A stretch of DNA of 64,000 bases. Origin: Porodaedalea pini (Eukaryota; Basidiomycota; Agaricomycetes; Hymenochaetales; Hymenochaetaceae). Under the pieces are notes generated by a model, which saw only the letters and a list, made by a program, of their open reading frames with translations, made no database searches and was not told where the DNA came from. Numbering within the stretch: the first letter of the stretch is position 1; each line of letters begins with the position of its first letter. This document shows positions 31,292 to 42,528 of this stretch, piece by piece. Location of the stretch: NCBI GenBank assembly GCA_002794775.1, contig NBAY01000074.1:145703-209702 (forward strand), given 5' to 3'. A program made the position numbers and the translations under genes.

Positions 31292-34200
31292 GATCGCAAT
31301 TGCAGGAGCAAGGTGTCGACTGGTATCCAGGTGTTCTGGTGTGCTCTGGAATCAGGTTTTCACAAGTCGAGGAACTGACACATTGGTGCCGGCGAGACGA
31401 GTGGAAACCAACGGTATGGAAGACATGCTGTGGAGTCGATCCGCCAGTACGTGTACCGAACTCGTGTACAGATGTTTTATCTTTGCATTTTAATGACCCT
31501 GATTATTTATCTCGTCGTCCAACCCCTTCTCAGACCAAAATTAATTCTCAATTTGTTCAACCCATTTACAGTTTTCAACAATTGTCCTCTAATGTTTTAA
31601 ATCAATCCGATTCGACTATTTCCCGTTACGTTTCCCCGAGTTATACCTTTAATACCCCAACTCCGTTTATTTATTCGCAGAGATTGAAATTTCTTTTATC
31701 TCCTTGTACCATTGCTTTGGATGCTTCTTTGGACACTTTTGGTTCGGTGGTGTTGGATTCGGCAGAGGATGAAGGAAGTGTTTTGGCGTACAAGCAGGTG
31801 GCGCAGAAGGTCCATCCCATTCCAGGAGTATTACCGGAGGAGTTTCATATAGTTCGAAGGCGACATCCTGACCTGTTGGCGGACATGCCAAAGTTGCCAA
31901 CAAAACTGGTACCATTCGTACCAATGGGAAAGTTTACGCAGGAAAGGCTGAACGCAATGGATTTGGATCCCGGCAGATTTCTGTGGGACGAAGAGAAGAA
32001 GTTGGTGGTAAATCTGATCATGTTGCAGGAAGGAGCATTTGCATGGTCGGAGACGGAGAGAGGAACCTTGGATCCAACGTATTTCGATTCTGTACGCATA
32101 CCAATGGTGGTGCACATACCATGGGTGCGGAAGAACATACTGATCCCCCCTGGGATACTCAAAAAGACACTAAACATACTCAGGGAGAAGATCGCCACCG
32201 GAGTTATTGAACCATCGAACTCGTCGTACCGCTCGAGGTGGTTTTGTGTGGTGAAGAAAGACGGAGCATCCTTACGGTTCATTATTGACTTACAGGATCT
32301 GAACGGGGTGACCATTCGAGATTCGGCCATACCGCCGGACATCGAGACGCTAGTAGATGTGTGCAGCGGGCACACGTGTTACATGGTACTTGATCTCACT
32401 GTTGCTTTTGACCAGTGGATGCTCGATGAATGGTCCCGAGACTTAACGACGTTCCAGACCCCGCTCAGTACGTTTTGACTGAAGGTGTTACCGATGGGAT
32501 ACACGAATTTGCTGCAGATTCTCCATGGAGACATCACATTTATTCTCAGTGACGAGATCCCTAAGGTGGCACAGCCGTTCGCAGACGATGTGATTACGCA
32601 AGGAGGGTTTACACAGTACAAGTGTACCGACAGAGGGTTCGAAACGATTCCTGAGAACCTGGGCATCTGCTGGTTCGTCTACGAACACTTGTGCGACATA
32701 AACCGAGTGCTGCAGAGGATGAGGAAAGTGGGTGGTACATTTTCCGGGAAGAAATTCCAGGCGTGTACTGATTTGGCGATATTTTTGGGGAATAAACTCA
32801 CATACCGAGGACGCAAACTGGACAATTCAAAGGTTCAGAAAGTGTGGGATTGGCCCCCATGTCGAACAATGACCGAGGTGAAGGGATTTCTTGGTATGGT
32901 TGGTGTGTTGAGGGTATTTATTAAGGATTTCACGAAGAAAGCTCGACCATTGACCTGACTTACGTGTAAAAACAACATATTTGATTGGGGACCGGAAGAG
33001 CAGGATTTGATGGACACATTGAAGGACGCCGTTATCGACTGCCTGGCGCTGTGTGCAATTGACTATGGGTCGGACAGAGCGGTTATCTTAGTGGTGGATT
33101 CGTTGATCATAGGAGTAGGGTGGATGTTAGGCCAGGATCACCCGGACGGTAGGAGAAGGATTAATCGGTTCGGGTCGATCAACTGGAACTCGGTACAGGC
33201 AACGTACTCCCAGCCAGAGATCAAGTTATTCGGGTTGTTTAGGGTGTTGAGGGCGGTGAGGTTGTTTATTTATGGAGTTAAGCTCCTGGTGGTCGAGATG
33301 GACACAGCGTACGTCAAAGGGATGATTAACAATCCGGATCTACAGCCAAACACGACGATAAACCGGTGGATCACAGGAATTCTCCTTTTCGACTTCGAGC
33401 TTCGCCATGTACCGGCCGCGGAATTCACATGTACCGATGGACTGTTGAGGTGGCAAGCCACGCCAGAGGACCCACAGGAGGAAGACGACTATGAAGAGTG
33501 GATTGATGCAGCATATGCATTTTTGTATGGAGCAGTGTTGAGTACTGACATCGAAGAAGGGTCTGGTACAGCCACAGATCCTCAGGGGCAGCAGTTCCCG
33601 GCCTCGGATTTGGTGAAGTCGCAAGATAAGTGATTAGAGTTGGTTTGGTACCTCCTTGAACACGGAAGGAAGCCCTTGGAGATCGATGAGAAGCGCTTCC
33701 CCTCGTTTGTCCGGTACGCCTCCGGATTCTTCGTGCAAGCGGGACGACTTTGGTGAAAGACCCGATGAGAGCATCCCCAGTTGGTCGTTGAGCCGGAACG
33801 CCGGTGGTCGCTTGTTCAGCAGGCTCACAACGATCTCGGACACAAGGGGGTGTACTCGGTATGCACTCGATTGCTGGATCGGTTCTGGTGGCCATCAATT
33901 TTGGAAGACGTCAAATACTTTGTGCGTACATGTCATATCTGTCAGGTGCGCCAGACTACGAAAGTGTCGATACCACCATCGGTACTGGACGTACCAACGT
34001 TGTTCGCCCGGATCCACATCGACATGAAGCACATGCCCGCTTCAGGAGGCTTTCACTACATCGTACATGCACGGTGCTCCTTGTCCAGTTACCCGGAGTT
34101 CCGACTGTTGTGAAAGCAGACTGGTCACATGATTGGGCAGTTCATTTTTCAGGAATTACTGTGTCGGTACGGCGTGTGTCCTGAACTCATTACCGACAAT

Positions 34201-34983
34201 GGTACTCCATTTATCGCTGCGCTTGATTGGTTGCGGGATCGGTACCACATTTCGCACATCAAGATCTCGGCGTATAATTCTCAGGCCAATGGGATCGTCA
34301 AACGACGGCATTATGATGTCCAGGAAGCCTTGATCAAGGCAGCTGACAGGAACACTTCCAAGTGGCATGAGCACGCTTACTCGGTTTTCTGGGCTGAGCA
34401 CATAACAATCCAGAAATTGACCGGTATGTTGCCGTACTACATGGTTCATGGAGTCGAGCCGGTACTTCTGTTCGATCTCGCCGAGGCCACTTATCTTACT
34501 CCGCCGTTGGATTCCCCGATGTGTACTGAGGAACTGATAGCGACCCAGGCGCGCCAGTTACAGAAGCGTCCGGTGGACCTCGATAGGATTGCGCAGTTGG
34601 TTTGAGATGCTCGACACAAGTATGCTCGACAGTTCGCCGAAGTCCATAAGCACGTCATCAAGGACTACAATTTCCAGCCCGGTCGACTCGTACTTGTATG
34701 GAACACCCAGATCGAAAAGGAGTTGGACCGAAAGACGAAGGCCCGGTACTTAGGACCGTACGTCGTTGTCCGTAGGACACGTTCCGGAGTGTATATCATC
34801 TCGGAACTCGATGGATCGGTTTCCTGGATTCAGGTTGCAGCTTTTCGTCTCATTCCTTACTTTCCCCATTCTGACATTTCTGTTCCCTTTGACAAAATCC
34901 TTCGACAGGATGACAATGAACATAGCATGATGAAGGAAGATCTGGTAGAAGAAGACGGCTCTGAGTTGGACTCTGATACCTAG
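31234..34983 (+). pseudogene. pol: A2 Pol, one frame with seven TGA stops
   Basis: A single frame without frameshift, about 1250 codons. Stops, all TGA: 32476, 32956, 33631, 33754, 33766, 34111, 34603. Order: pre-RT region; RT (KKDGASLRFIIDLQDLNG, LPMGYTN, FADDV at 32578-32592); RNase H (NWNSVQATYSQPEIKLFGL, EMDTAYVKGMINN); integrase (HNDLGHKGVYSV zinc His pair, CHICQ, Asp at 34021 and 34195, and Lys at 34300 where Glu is expected); GPY-type module YLGPYVVVRRTRSGVY; acidic tail. No chromodomain. At four stops A3 keeps CGA. The E-to-K change (GAA to AAA) would itself inactivate integrase. Start of pol uncertain. Confidence 0.92.
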
Positions 34984-35291
34984 TCACGAATTCTGATTAT
35001 GTTTGCCATCCAAGGTACCGGTACGCGTACCGACACGTACCGACGCCTCTTTATTTTATTATCTTTTAATCAATTATGATCCATTTATGTTTTGACCATG
35101 GAACCGTTTTAAATTCTTTCATACGGAACACTTTCTCGATTATCGAAACATTAACTATATGGCATATCTTTGATTTCCCTTCTGGTACATTAGTGAAATC
35201 ACAAATGGACACTTAAGGACGATCTTTCTTTTTCTTTTTCTTTTTTCGTCCACAGGACCAAGTCGTACCAACACGTACCAACACGTACCGA
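34984..35291. promoter_or_regulatory. A2 gap between convergent pol and antisense gene, with GTAC arrays
   Basis: Tail-to-tail gap of 308 bp. At 35013-35045 GTAC occurs at 35015, 35021, 35027 and 35037. At 35263-35293 it occurs at 35265, 35275 and 35285, exactly 10 bp apart (CGTACCAACA units). Between them is AT-rich sequence and a pyrimidine run (35224-35248). A3 keeps mirror arrays at 51264-51296 and 50905-50925. A shared terminator or binding-site region is plausible. No terminator can be shown. Confidence 0.5.
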
Positions 35292-37548
35292 CTAGTCCTC
35301 CTCCTCCCTAGTGACCCACTTCCCCTTCTCGAGCGCCACAAGGCATGCGTGGATTGAGGCCGCTTTGGCCGCCTGACGAGTTGCCTCCACAGCAAGACGA
35401 TGTGAGCTACACTCAAGCTCGCAGACGTCATGCACGAGCTCCACGACGACGTGGTCGAACTTGTCCTCAGAGTCGTGCTCCGAGACGAGCTTGCGCGGGT
35501 CCTTGTAGGCGCCAGCGAACCGGCTTGGCCCAGTGACAGGCGGCGAGGCAACGCGCCCCCTCTGTTGTTGCTTCTGCTGCCGCAGTATGCGTGCGGCAGT
35601 GGGCCTTGGTATGCGAGGCGGTGGGGACAGCGTGTCCACCACAATCGGAGAGGCCAGCGCAGGCAGTGCAGATGACACGGACGGCTGCTGTTGCTGCTGC
35701 TGCTGCTGCCGTGGTGCCTTGGGCACGGCGTGCGGTACACCTTCGTCGCAGGTGGCGCGTTTCTGCTTTCCACCCGACTTTCCACCCTGGACCTCCTTCG
35801 CACGTCCCTGGGTCACCAGCGAGCATCCCGTCTGCCAGACGACCGTGCAGAGGAAGCAAGCCCTACCGGGCTGCCCCTTGCACACTCTCCCCCGACGCGT
35901 GCAGTTCACGCACGTCTCCTTGAGAGGGACCGGCAGTGGCCCCGCCCACCGTAGGCGACCAGTCGCCAGGTTAACCAGTTTGACTCCATCGAACATGGTG
36001 ACTGTGGGACCCAACGTACCATCAGTACGTCCCTTGTCTGCGTGGTGGTATGACAGGCCACTACTCTCAGCCTCCATCGGAACCGGATCGGGCTCCGCAG
36101 GGGTGAAACGCTCCCCCTCTTCTTCAACCCACGGCTCCCAGCATTGCTTCATGCAAGGGCCCCCACGACCTCACTCACGCGCTCGATGCGCACCTCCTCC
36201 ACTCTCCCAATGGCCATGCTCATGCGCCCGTCGCATCACTTCCGCCTTCTTGCGAGCCTCCTCCTGAGCGGCTAACATGGCAGCGAGACCGGCCTCATCT
36301 CACGCCCGCTGCTCGGCTTCGTGCTCCACGGCTGCCTCCATCTCAAAGAATAGGCCCCCAGGCACATTTGCTGGGGGCGGGACACTCATCACTGTGCTCA
36401 GTGCGGATTTTTGCTGCTGCTGTTGCTGCAGCGGCTCTTTGCGTTGTCTGGTACGCGTTGCGTCCTCGTCGTCAGATGCGATTTCGATGGTGGTATGCCA
36501 TCGCCACTTGTCAGCACCCGTCTGCTGTTGCTGTTGTGCTGACAGGGCATCACTGGTACACGGTACGCTGGACTCCTCCTCATGCATCACACTCACCTCA
36601 ACTTCGCGCAGACCCGTCTGCTGTTGCTGTTGTGCAGATGCGGTACTGTTGGTATGCAGGACGGCATGCTCCTCCTCCTCGATCTCACGCTCCTTGACTT
36701 CGGGCAGACCAGGTGTTTCGAGACATTCGATGAACACCTCAACTGCTGGTACAGCTGACAGGACCCCGACGAAGCGCGGTTGCACCTCGCGCTCCACGGG
36801 GTAGGTGAACTTATACCCATACCTGTCGGGTACGAGTACACGCTCAAGCTCTCCGCCGATGTACGGTATGTCATCTGGCCAGTCCATGACCAGTACGACA
36901 ACTCCCTCACCCCAGTACTTGGTGAGGTTGACTGTCTGGTGGGCGGCAAAATACTGACCATAGAGCCGGTCAGCGGTGGGCTTGTTGAGCCCATCCAGCG
37001 CCCACCGCATCTCCTTCCAGACCCGCACAACCAGGAGGTACATCCGCAGATCAGACACGATTGGGTGGCGCTTCGCCGGCACCACGGAGTCCCAGTAGAA
37101 CTGGTAGTAGCTCTCCAGGGTGTGCTATTTTGAGTCGGTCAGCTCGGTACGTGTGCTTGATTGAGTTTCGAGGACTCACCTTCATGCCATATGCCCACTC
37201 AGCCCACTTCCACCATTCCCCGACCTCGCAACCCCGACTCCCCGCCAGTAACGTCTCCCGCCATTTCACATACCGCCCAAGGCAGCGTCGCACGTACCGG
37301 TCGATGTCGACCAGCCGTTCCTCAATCTTGCGGGTGTCCCATGTGATCTTCTCGCGCTCGACGGTGTCAACATTGTCGATGTACCCTGGTACGTGGGGTG
37401 CCTTGCATGCCAGCCGAGGCAGCACCATGTTGTGGTTGTTGCTGCTGCTGCTGTCGCGGTGTGGAGACGACATGGTTGGAAGAAGCAGGAGAAAAACCCA
37501 TCGGTACGACCACTTTTCCAATGCCCTCTCGCGTGTCTCGACATGCAT
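35292..37548 (-). pseudogene. A2 antisense gene: Zn(II)2Cys6 protein, spliced
   Basis: A gene carried on the strand opposite to gag-pol. Start: the ATG at 37548 (MHVETRERALEKW), conserved in A3; an upstream ATG at 37608 is not. Exon 1 ends at 37180. A 67-bp intron (37179-37113) has GTGAGT, branch-like CTGAC and AG. Exon 2 resumes SYYQFYWDSVVPAKRHP. Then a conserved middle domain (VWKEMRWALDGLNKPTADRLYGQYF, DWPDDIPYIGGELERVLVPD), Gln runs, AAMLAAQEEARKKAEV, a cluster CVNCTRRGRVC - CFLC - C (CX2CX6CX7CX2CX7C, 35823-35912), and a C-terminal helical region ending EEED. Two TGA stops (36300 and about 36175) also occur in A3, so they predate both copies or mark unseen introns. DNA binding is inferred from the cluster only. 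Confidence 0.82.
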
Positions 37549-37590
37549 GATCAGTGTGATCTTCTTGCGTGTATCAGAAGAAGAGAAGGT

Positions 37591-37628
37591 GTGACTGGGG
37601 ACAGTCATGATTTAAATGCCCCGGGAGA
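37591..37628 (-). promoter_or_regulatory. A2 dyad, TTTAAA and purine tract next to the 3' LTR
   Basis: Position 37591-37608 holds the GTGACTG/CAGTCAC dyad with one mismatch (loop 4). TTTAAA follows at 37611-37616, then the reverse of a purine tract up to the LTR. The block is conserved in A3 (48581-48618) and partly in G (40220-40258). It can serve pol as the plus-strand primer and the antisense gene as promoter or leader. Confidence 0.55.
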
Positions 37629-38563
37629 TGTAGAGCTGTGCCGGTTGTCCCATCACCACTGATCGCTCCAGAAGCACTCGAGAACTGGTTCCGACGTGTA
37701 CCAATCAGTACCGGACTGAATCCAATCGGTCCGGTTTCGAATCAGAACCCCGTGATCACATCAGCAACATGTTCCGAGACCTCCGAATGCATGACGGAAC
37801 ATACCAGAGATCTTATCTGGATGATTTGGGACGTGGTCACATGGAGCATACAGCCAAGATGTGTACCGGACTGCTGTCCGACAACAGGGACCATGTACCG
37901 ATTGGACGATCTGAGTTCTGGTGGAGCACCGGTATGGTCGGACACGATGCAGACATTTTTCTTCATTATGATTTATGTTTTTTCCTATGTTCTTCTGATT
38001 TCTATGCACTCTATGCACGACTCTATGACCTATGACTTTTCCTTTCAACTTCTCTATGTTTCAACTGATATGCATGTTATGCCCGTATGGAAATTATTAA
38101 CTGTAGATAGATCTTTGGACTTAGTATAAATATGCACCCCATGTTGTAGGTAGAGGACAAGTCAGTTCTACCGCAGAGTCCCCCTCAGATAGGGTAACTT
38201 GAGTGCGATCCATCTTAGTTCTCATAAAACCCGTAGTTGTTCTGTCCTCGTCTTAGCATCTCATCTCTCGAAACCGTCTCTCATCTCTTACTCCGTAACT
38301 TGAACCTCGTTGCTCGTCGTGATTACATCGTACCGGTGTTGATTACCCGTGCATACTGACTCCGTACCGGTCAAGTACAGAGCCGACAGGAGTACCAGAC
38401 CTTAGCACTCGATATCAACATGTACCAGCACGTACTGAAGTGTACTGACGCGTACTGGTACGTCGAGTGATCTCACCGCAGTCAACCCCTAACCTCCCAG
38501 AGCAACGTGATCATGTCCCCAAAAGGACCGCTGATCCCAGACACCCCTAGGTCAGGATGTACA
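37629..38563 (+). repeat. A2 3' LTR
   Basis: 935 bp, TGTAGAGC to GATGTACA (one change from TCTACA). TATAAATA at 38125-38132. TSD ATGG follows. Confidence 0.94.
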
Positions 38564-38578
38564 ATGGTGGGCTCCACT
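38564..38578 (-). other. A1 primer-binding site
   Basis: The TSD copy ATGG and then the primer site of A1 in reverse (TGGGCTCCACT next to the LTR). Rejoined to 26941 it gives CCACC followed by the ATG of A1 gag, so primer site and gag start overlap or touch. Confidence 0.75.
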
Positions 38579-39123
38579 TGTAGATCCTGACTTAGGGGTG
38601 TCTAGGATCAGCGGTCCTTTTGGGGACGTGATCGCGTTCTCTGGGAGGTTAGGGGTTGACTGCGGTAAGATCACTCAATGTACCGGTATGCATTGGTACA
38701 CTGTGGTATGTGCCAGTACATGTCGATATCAAGAACTGAGGTCAGGAACTCCTGTCGGGTCTGTGTTTGACCGGTATGGAGTCGGTATGCATGGGTAATC
38801 AACACCGGTACAATCTGGTTACTGTGGGCAACGAGGTTCGGATTATGGAGTAAGAGACGAGAGATGGTTGTGAGAGACAAGATGCTAAGATGAAGACAGA
38901 ATGACTATGAGGTTTACGAGAACTAAGACAAATTGCACTCAAGTTACCCTGTCTGAGGGAGACTCTGCAGTAGACTGACTTGTCCTCTACCTACGACATG
39001 GGGTGCATATTTATACTAAGTCCAAAGATCTATCTACAGTTAATAATTTCCATATGGGCATAATGTGCATATTGGTTGAAACATAGAGAAGTCGAAAGGA
39101 AAAGTCATAGGTCATAGAGGTGC
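38579..39123 (-). repeat. A1 5' LTR, part 1
   Basis: In plus coordinates this is the left part of the reversed 5' LTR, up to the insertion point of G. It includes GTAC units near 38675-38725. The rest is at 60516-60902, total about 932 bp. Confidence 0.92.
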
Positions 39124-40219
39124 TGATAATACTGAGTTCCGGTTGTTAGTAAAAGGGAATCAGATGATTGAGTTCAAGGGAGACATGTCTAGTGGGTCAA
39201 TACCCTCATTCTGGTCGAGTTTTGTGGGTTCCAGATTGAAGGATTTGAGTTGCGTGCATTCCGGTGTGTCAGGGGAAATGGAATCGGCAGAGTGCACTAG
39301 TAGGGAAGTGTTTGAAGTGTAGCACCGACAGAGCACTTGAGATGTGTGGGGATCATTGGTGGCTGTGTTGGAAGATGCAGAGACATGCTAACACTAGTGC
39401 AACTTCTTGGAGCAGGATTGTCCTCAGAATGGATGGCTGGTCCCTGTGCTTAACAGGACGTCATCTGGAATGCCAGGGGGTGAGGCAATGTATGGAACTA
39501 AATCAGAAGATAAAAGACAAGAGGGGGGTGAGGTTGAGGTAACAAGAATGAAGCAGAAACAAGGCAAAGATGGAACAGATGGAATGAGCGCAATGAGCGC
39601 AACACAAATAAAATGAAGTCGAGGTGAGTGATTCGAGTCACTAAGGCACCAAAGTGTTCCTAGGGACCATCCTGAGAGATATCACACGAAGTTAGGTGTC
39701 AAAACTCGGGGGTGGAATTGCTGTCCTATCTACAACATTCAGTGCTCTATAAATACTAAACAAGTGTCCTGCGTAAACATGAAAGGTGAAATAAAATAAG
39801 ATGAGTCCTCTATTGTCCTACCACTGAGTCTCCTGAGTGTTCCTTTGAGCGGCTCCATGATCCGAACTACTGAAAGGCAGGGACGGCGTGTGTTGACTTG
39901 GTGTAGCGTCGGTGAGCTTCAGGAGCCTTTGTACAGAGCTGGAATGACCAATGCCAAGCTGGTGCATGTTCGTTAGACAAAGGCAAATGAACGAACCTTT
40001 GGCAGGGTTGAGAGGACACACGCACAGATAAGTGCACTGGGGTCAGTCTGAGTAGCTGATGCGTGCAATCTGGTCGTTGTGTGTGTTCCATGTTCAGGTA
40101 ATCACCGCCGATCTGGGTGTACCACTTTGCTTGATTGCTGAGTCGAGGCTCTTTGACTTCGTGACGTACATCGCATGTGTTCTGCTCGTTCTGTGCCCAA
40201 TGAACCAGTTGGTGTTACA
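39124..40219 (-). repeat. G 3' LTR
   Basis: 1096 bp, plus-strand TGATAATACT to GGTGTTACA. The first 715 bp or so differ from the other LTR at only about two bases; the last 380 bp differ at roughly 25-30, all or nearly all transitions. The 92-residue frame at 39264-39542 recurs exactly at 59556 but resembles nothing known and is not called. Confidence 0.93.
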
Positions 40220-40360
40220 TCTCCTCGGGCATTTTAAACAGTGACTGTCCCTAGTCACTCCATCCTTCTGAATCCTCTCGTGTTTGTGGGATAAGGCATT
40301 GTATGTTGGCCTCGTGTGGTCCGCACCCTCTCTCTCACCCTCATCCATCACAACATCAAA
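40220..40360 (+). promoter_or_regulatory. G antisense-gene promoter region with dyad
   Basis: After the LTR comes a CTCGGGCATTTTAAACA stretch and then GTGACT/AGTCAC at 40241-40258. The order (GGGCATTT, TTTAAA, dyad) matches A3 and A2. The ATG of the antisense gene lies 103 bases beyond the dyad. The purine-rich complement next to the LTR is the expected plus-strand primer. Confidence 0.5.
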
Positions 40361-42158
40361 ATGTCATTTTACCAGCTTGGCATTTCAGCAGAGCGCTTCC
40401 AGGCGATGGCGCAGCTCAAGCAAGCGGTTCGGGAATGGGAGCGAGGCATCCTCGAGCGGTGGATGGAGTTCCCAATCCAGTCATTGATGCCAGAGGTAGT
40501 ACATGCCTGGGTAGTCAGCTTGGCCGAATTTGACATGAGTATTAACGTTCACCATGAGTGACTCTATCCCTGACGCTTTCGTTTAGCACATGCGGTCTGA
40601 GCTTCATCGCCGTATGACCGAGGTTCATCATCTTGACATGTGGACTCATCTGCCAGAGAGTCGCTGGCAGCAGATGCACGACTACCTGAATGTGGCAAGG
40701 GATCACTACGGGATGCAGGATAATGAGACCATGCACGCCCTGGCTGATGCAGCAATAGCTGCAGAAATGGTGGTGACAGCATGAAATGAACCTGGGAGTA
40801 CGGAGTTGGACCGGGAGTTGGCTGCATTTGATCAGCATGAACGAGTTCATCAGGCTAGTGAGACTGAGCGGCTTGATGAGCTGATTTGGTTTGGACAGCA
40901 GTCTCTCCCCATATCGTTGATGCGGCGCAGCATGTCTGCCTAACCAACAGCGCCTGATCTTGGGTCTCCTGGCAGAAGTGATCTGGCTGGTTCCACTTGG
41001 ACAAGAAACACACAACAGGTGGAACTGGCAGAATGGGCACAACGAGCAGAACAGATGGAATGACTGCAACAAGCATGACAGATGAGATCTGGTCCTGATG
41101 AAACTGATCTACCAATCGAGGACGATCAGAGTGATGCATCTTGTACTTCTTCGATGCGGGCATGGGTGAAAAAGGAGTTGGCAACTTGTGCTGCTGCCCA
41201 CGCCCATCGTCATCCAGTTATTCCTCCTTGGGCACCAAGCGAAGAGTCAACTTGGATGGTCATCAACAAGAGTCCTGCTAGTCCTCCACCTGGTTGTCGT
41301 GGGGAATCAGATTACGGGGGAAACGGCTCAGACTCAACTGTTCGTGGCTTGTGGGGTCAATCCATGAGTGCTGCTTTGGGCGACTACAGCAACAGCAGCA
41401 GTAACAAGGGTCAGGTTGACGATGGTGAAGATGATGAGGACAAAGACAAGGATGTTGACGATGATGCCGAAGGAAGCAGCGATGAAGGAAGCGACGACGA
41501 GGAGGCCGAGGAAGACAAGGACAACAGCAACAGCAACAACATCAATTCTGCTGGTTGTAATCCATGCCGGATGCAAGGTATAGAGTGCACTGGGACTCCT
41601 GGGAAGGTGTGCACAAATTGTCGGAAGCTTCAGATTAGGTGCAAGCTGTTGACGCATGGCTGGGCAATGAACTGTGTCATGCATGAGTGGGTTGCGCAGG
41701 CTCCGCCTCCTTGATCACAGTCAGCTGCTGGGTCATCTTCGAGACCTGCTACGAGCGTGGCACCAAGTACTCCAGTGAGACTGCCTCCTGGAGTGTCGAC
41801 GAGGGCTCCTGCGAGAGCATCAATGAGAGCGTCGACAAGGCCATCAACAGGTCCAGTGACAGCTGGGCCTAGTCATCTGGCTTGTCCTAGTGTTGGGGTC
41901 AGCTCATTTGATGACAGGGTTGAGGAACTGTCTGTTCACTCGTCAGAGGCGGAGTTGGATTGGGAGTTGTCTGTCCTGGGTCAGGACGCTCGCATGCTGG
42001 AACACACTGCTTCAGAGCTGGAGTGGCAGGCGGTGTTGCTGCAAGATAGAGCAGCCACCATGCAGTCTAATGTCGTGTCGATGCAGCGGGCTCAGGAGTC
42101 TAGATGGGGTCAGGAAGAAGGCTTGGGGAAAGGAAAGGGGAAGGGAAAAGTGAGGTAG
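40361..42158 (+). pseudogene. G antisense gene: Zn(II)2Cys6 protein
   Basis: Opposite to gag-pol. Exon 1 starts MSFYQLGISAERFQAM at 40361. The frame then changes phase and runs from 40587 to 42158. An intron ending at TTTAG 40586 fits, with donor either GTAGTC 40511 or GTTCAC 40547; both keep the frame. The long frame has stops at 40782 (TGA), 40941 (TAA), 41061, 41076 and 41712 (TGA). After a helical part (RSELHRRMTEVHHLDMW) come a strongly acidic stretch (41415-41520), the cluster CNPCRMQGIEC - CTNC - C (CX2CX6CX7CX2CX6C, 41556-41642), a Pro/Ser/Thr linker and a helical C-terminus (DRVEELSVHSSEAELDWEL) ending in Gly-Lys repeats. Layout parallels family A. Function unknown; regulator is inferred. 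Confidence 0.8.
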
Positions 42159-42528
42159 AGTCGGGATGTGTGGAATGCACACAATGCATGCAATGCACGA
42201 GACCCTTTATTTAGTCAAAAAAAGAAAACAGAAAAAGAAAAAAAAATTGTACTTCTATAGTTTGTTTCTGAATTAAATGTTTTCTGAGTTTTGTGTTAGG
42301 GTTTTGTTAAGGAAAAGAAATGGGGCAAGGAAACACCAGGGGAGTCAAAATGAAGTGAAGAGATAAATTGGGATGGAACCGGTGGAATGGCTGGAACACT
42401 CAAAAGGCGGCTTGCAGTTGAATGCATGCCAGAGCGGATTAATAGAATAGGATGACAAGAAGAGATGATGGAGAATTAAAGAAGAAAGGTGCATATATGG
42501 AGTCCTCAGAGCAGATCAGAGGTGAAGC
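42159..42528. other. G gap between convergent antisense gene and pol
   Basis: 370 bp, AT-rich, with an A-rich run near 42218-42246. No GTAC array like that of family A is seen. No gene. Confidence 0.5.

Larger units (their letters stand above)
26946..38563 (+). mobile_element. A2: full-length family-A element with antisense Zn2Cys6 gene
   Basis: A plus-strand element. LTRs at 26946-28872 (934 bp once the E2 LTR and its TSD copy are removed) and 37629-38563 (935 bp). Perfect 4-bp TSDs ATGG (26942-26945, 38564-38567). It sits between the primer site and the gag of A1, in opposite orientation. Order: 5' LTR, primer site, gag-protease, pol, 308-bp gap, antisense gene on the minus strand, dyad and purine tract, 3' LTR. 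Without the E2 LTR it is about 10.6 kb. Confidence 0.95.

Noticed and set aside
35533..36267. Plus-strand frames with long Cys runs opposite the A2 antisense gene
   Set aside because: The Cys runs come from CTG/TGC repeats, the complement of CAG (Gln) codons in the real gene.
38579..39123. Independent solo LTR next to A2
   Set aside because: It continues at 60516-60902 across G with matching 4-bp TSDs and is preceded by the A1 primer site, so it is the A1 5' LTR.
39264..39542. 92-residue frame conserved exactly in both G LTRs (also 59556-59834)
   Set aside because: The surrounding 715 bp are nearly identical in both LTRs, so the conservation is that of DNA. No domain, no family resemblance.
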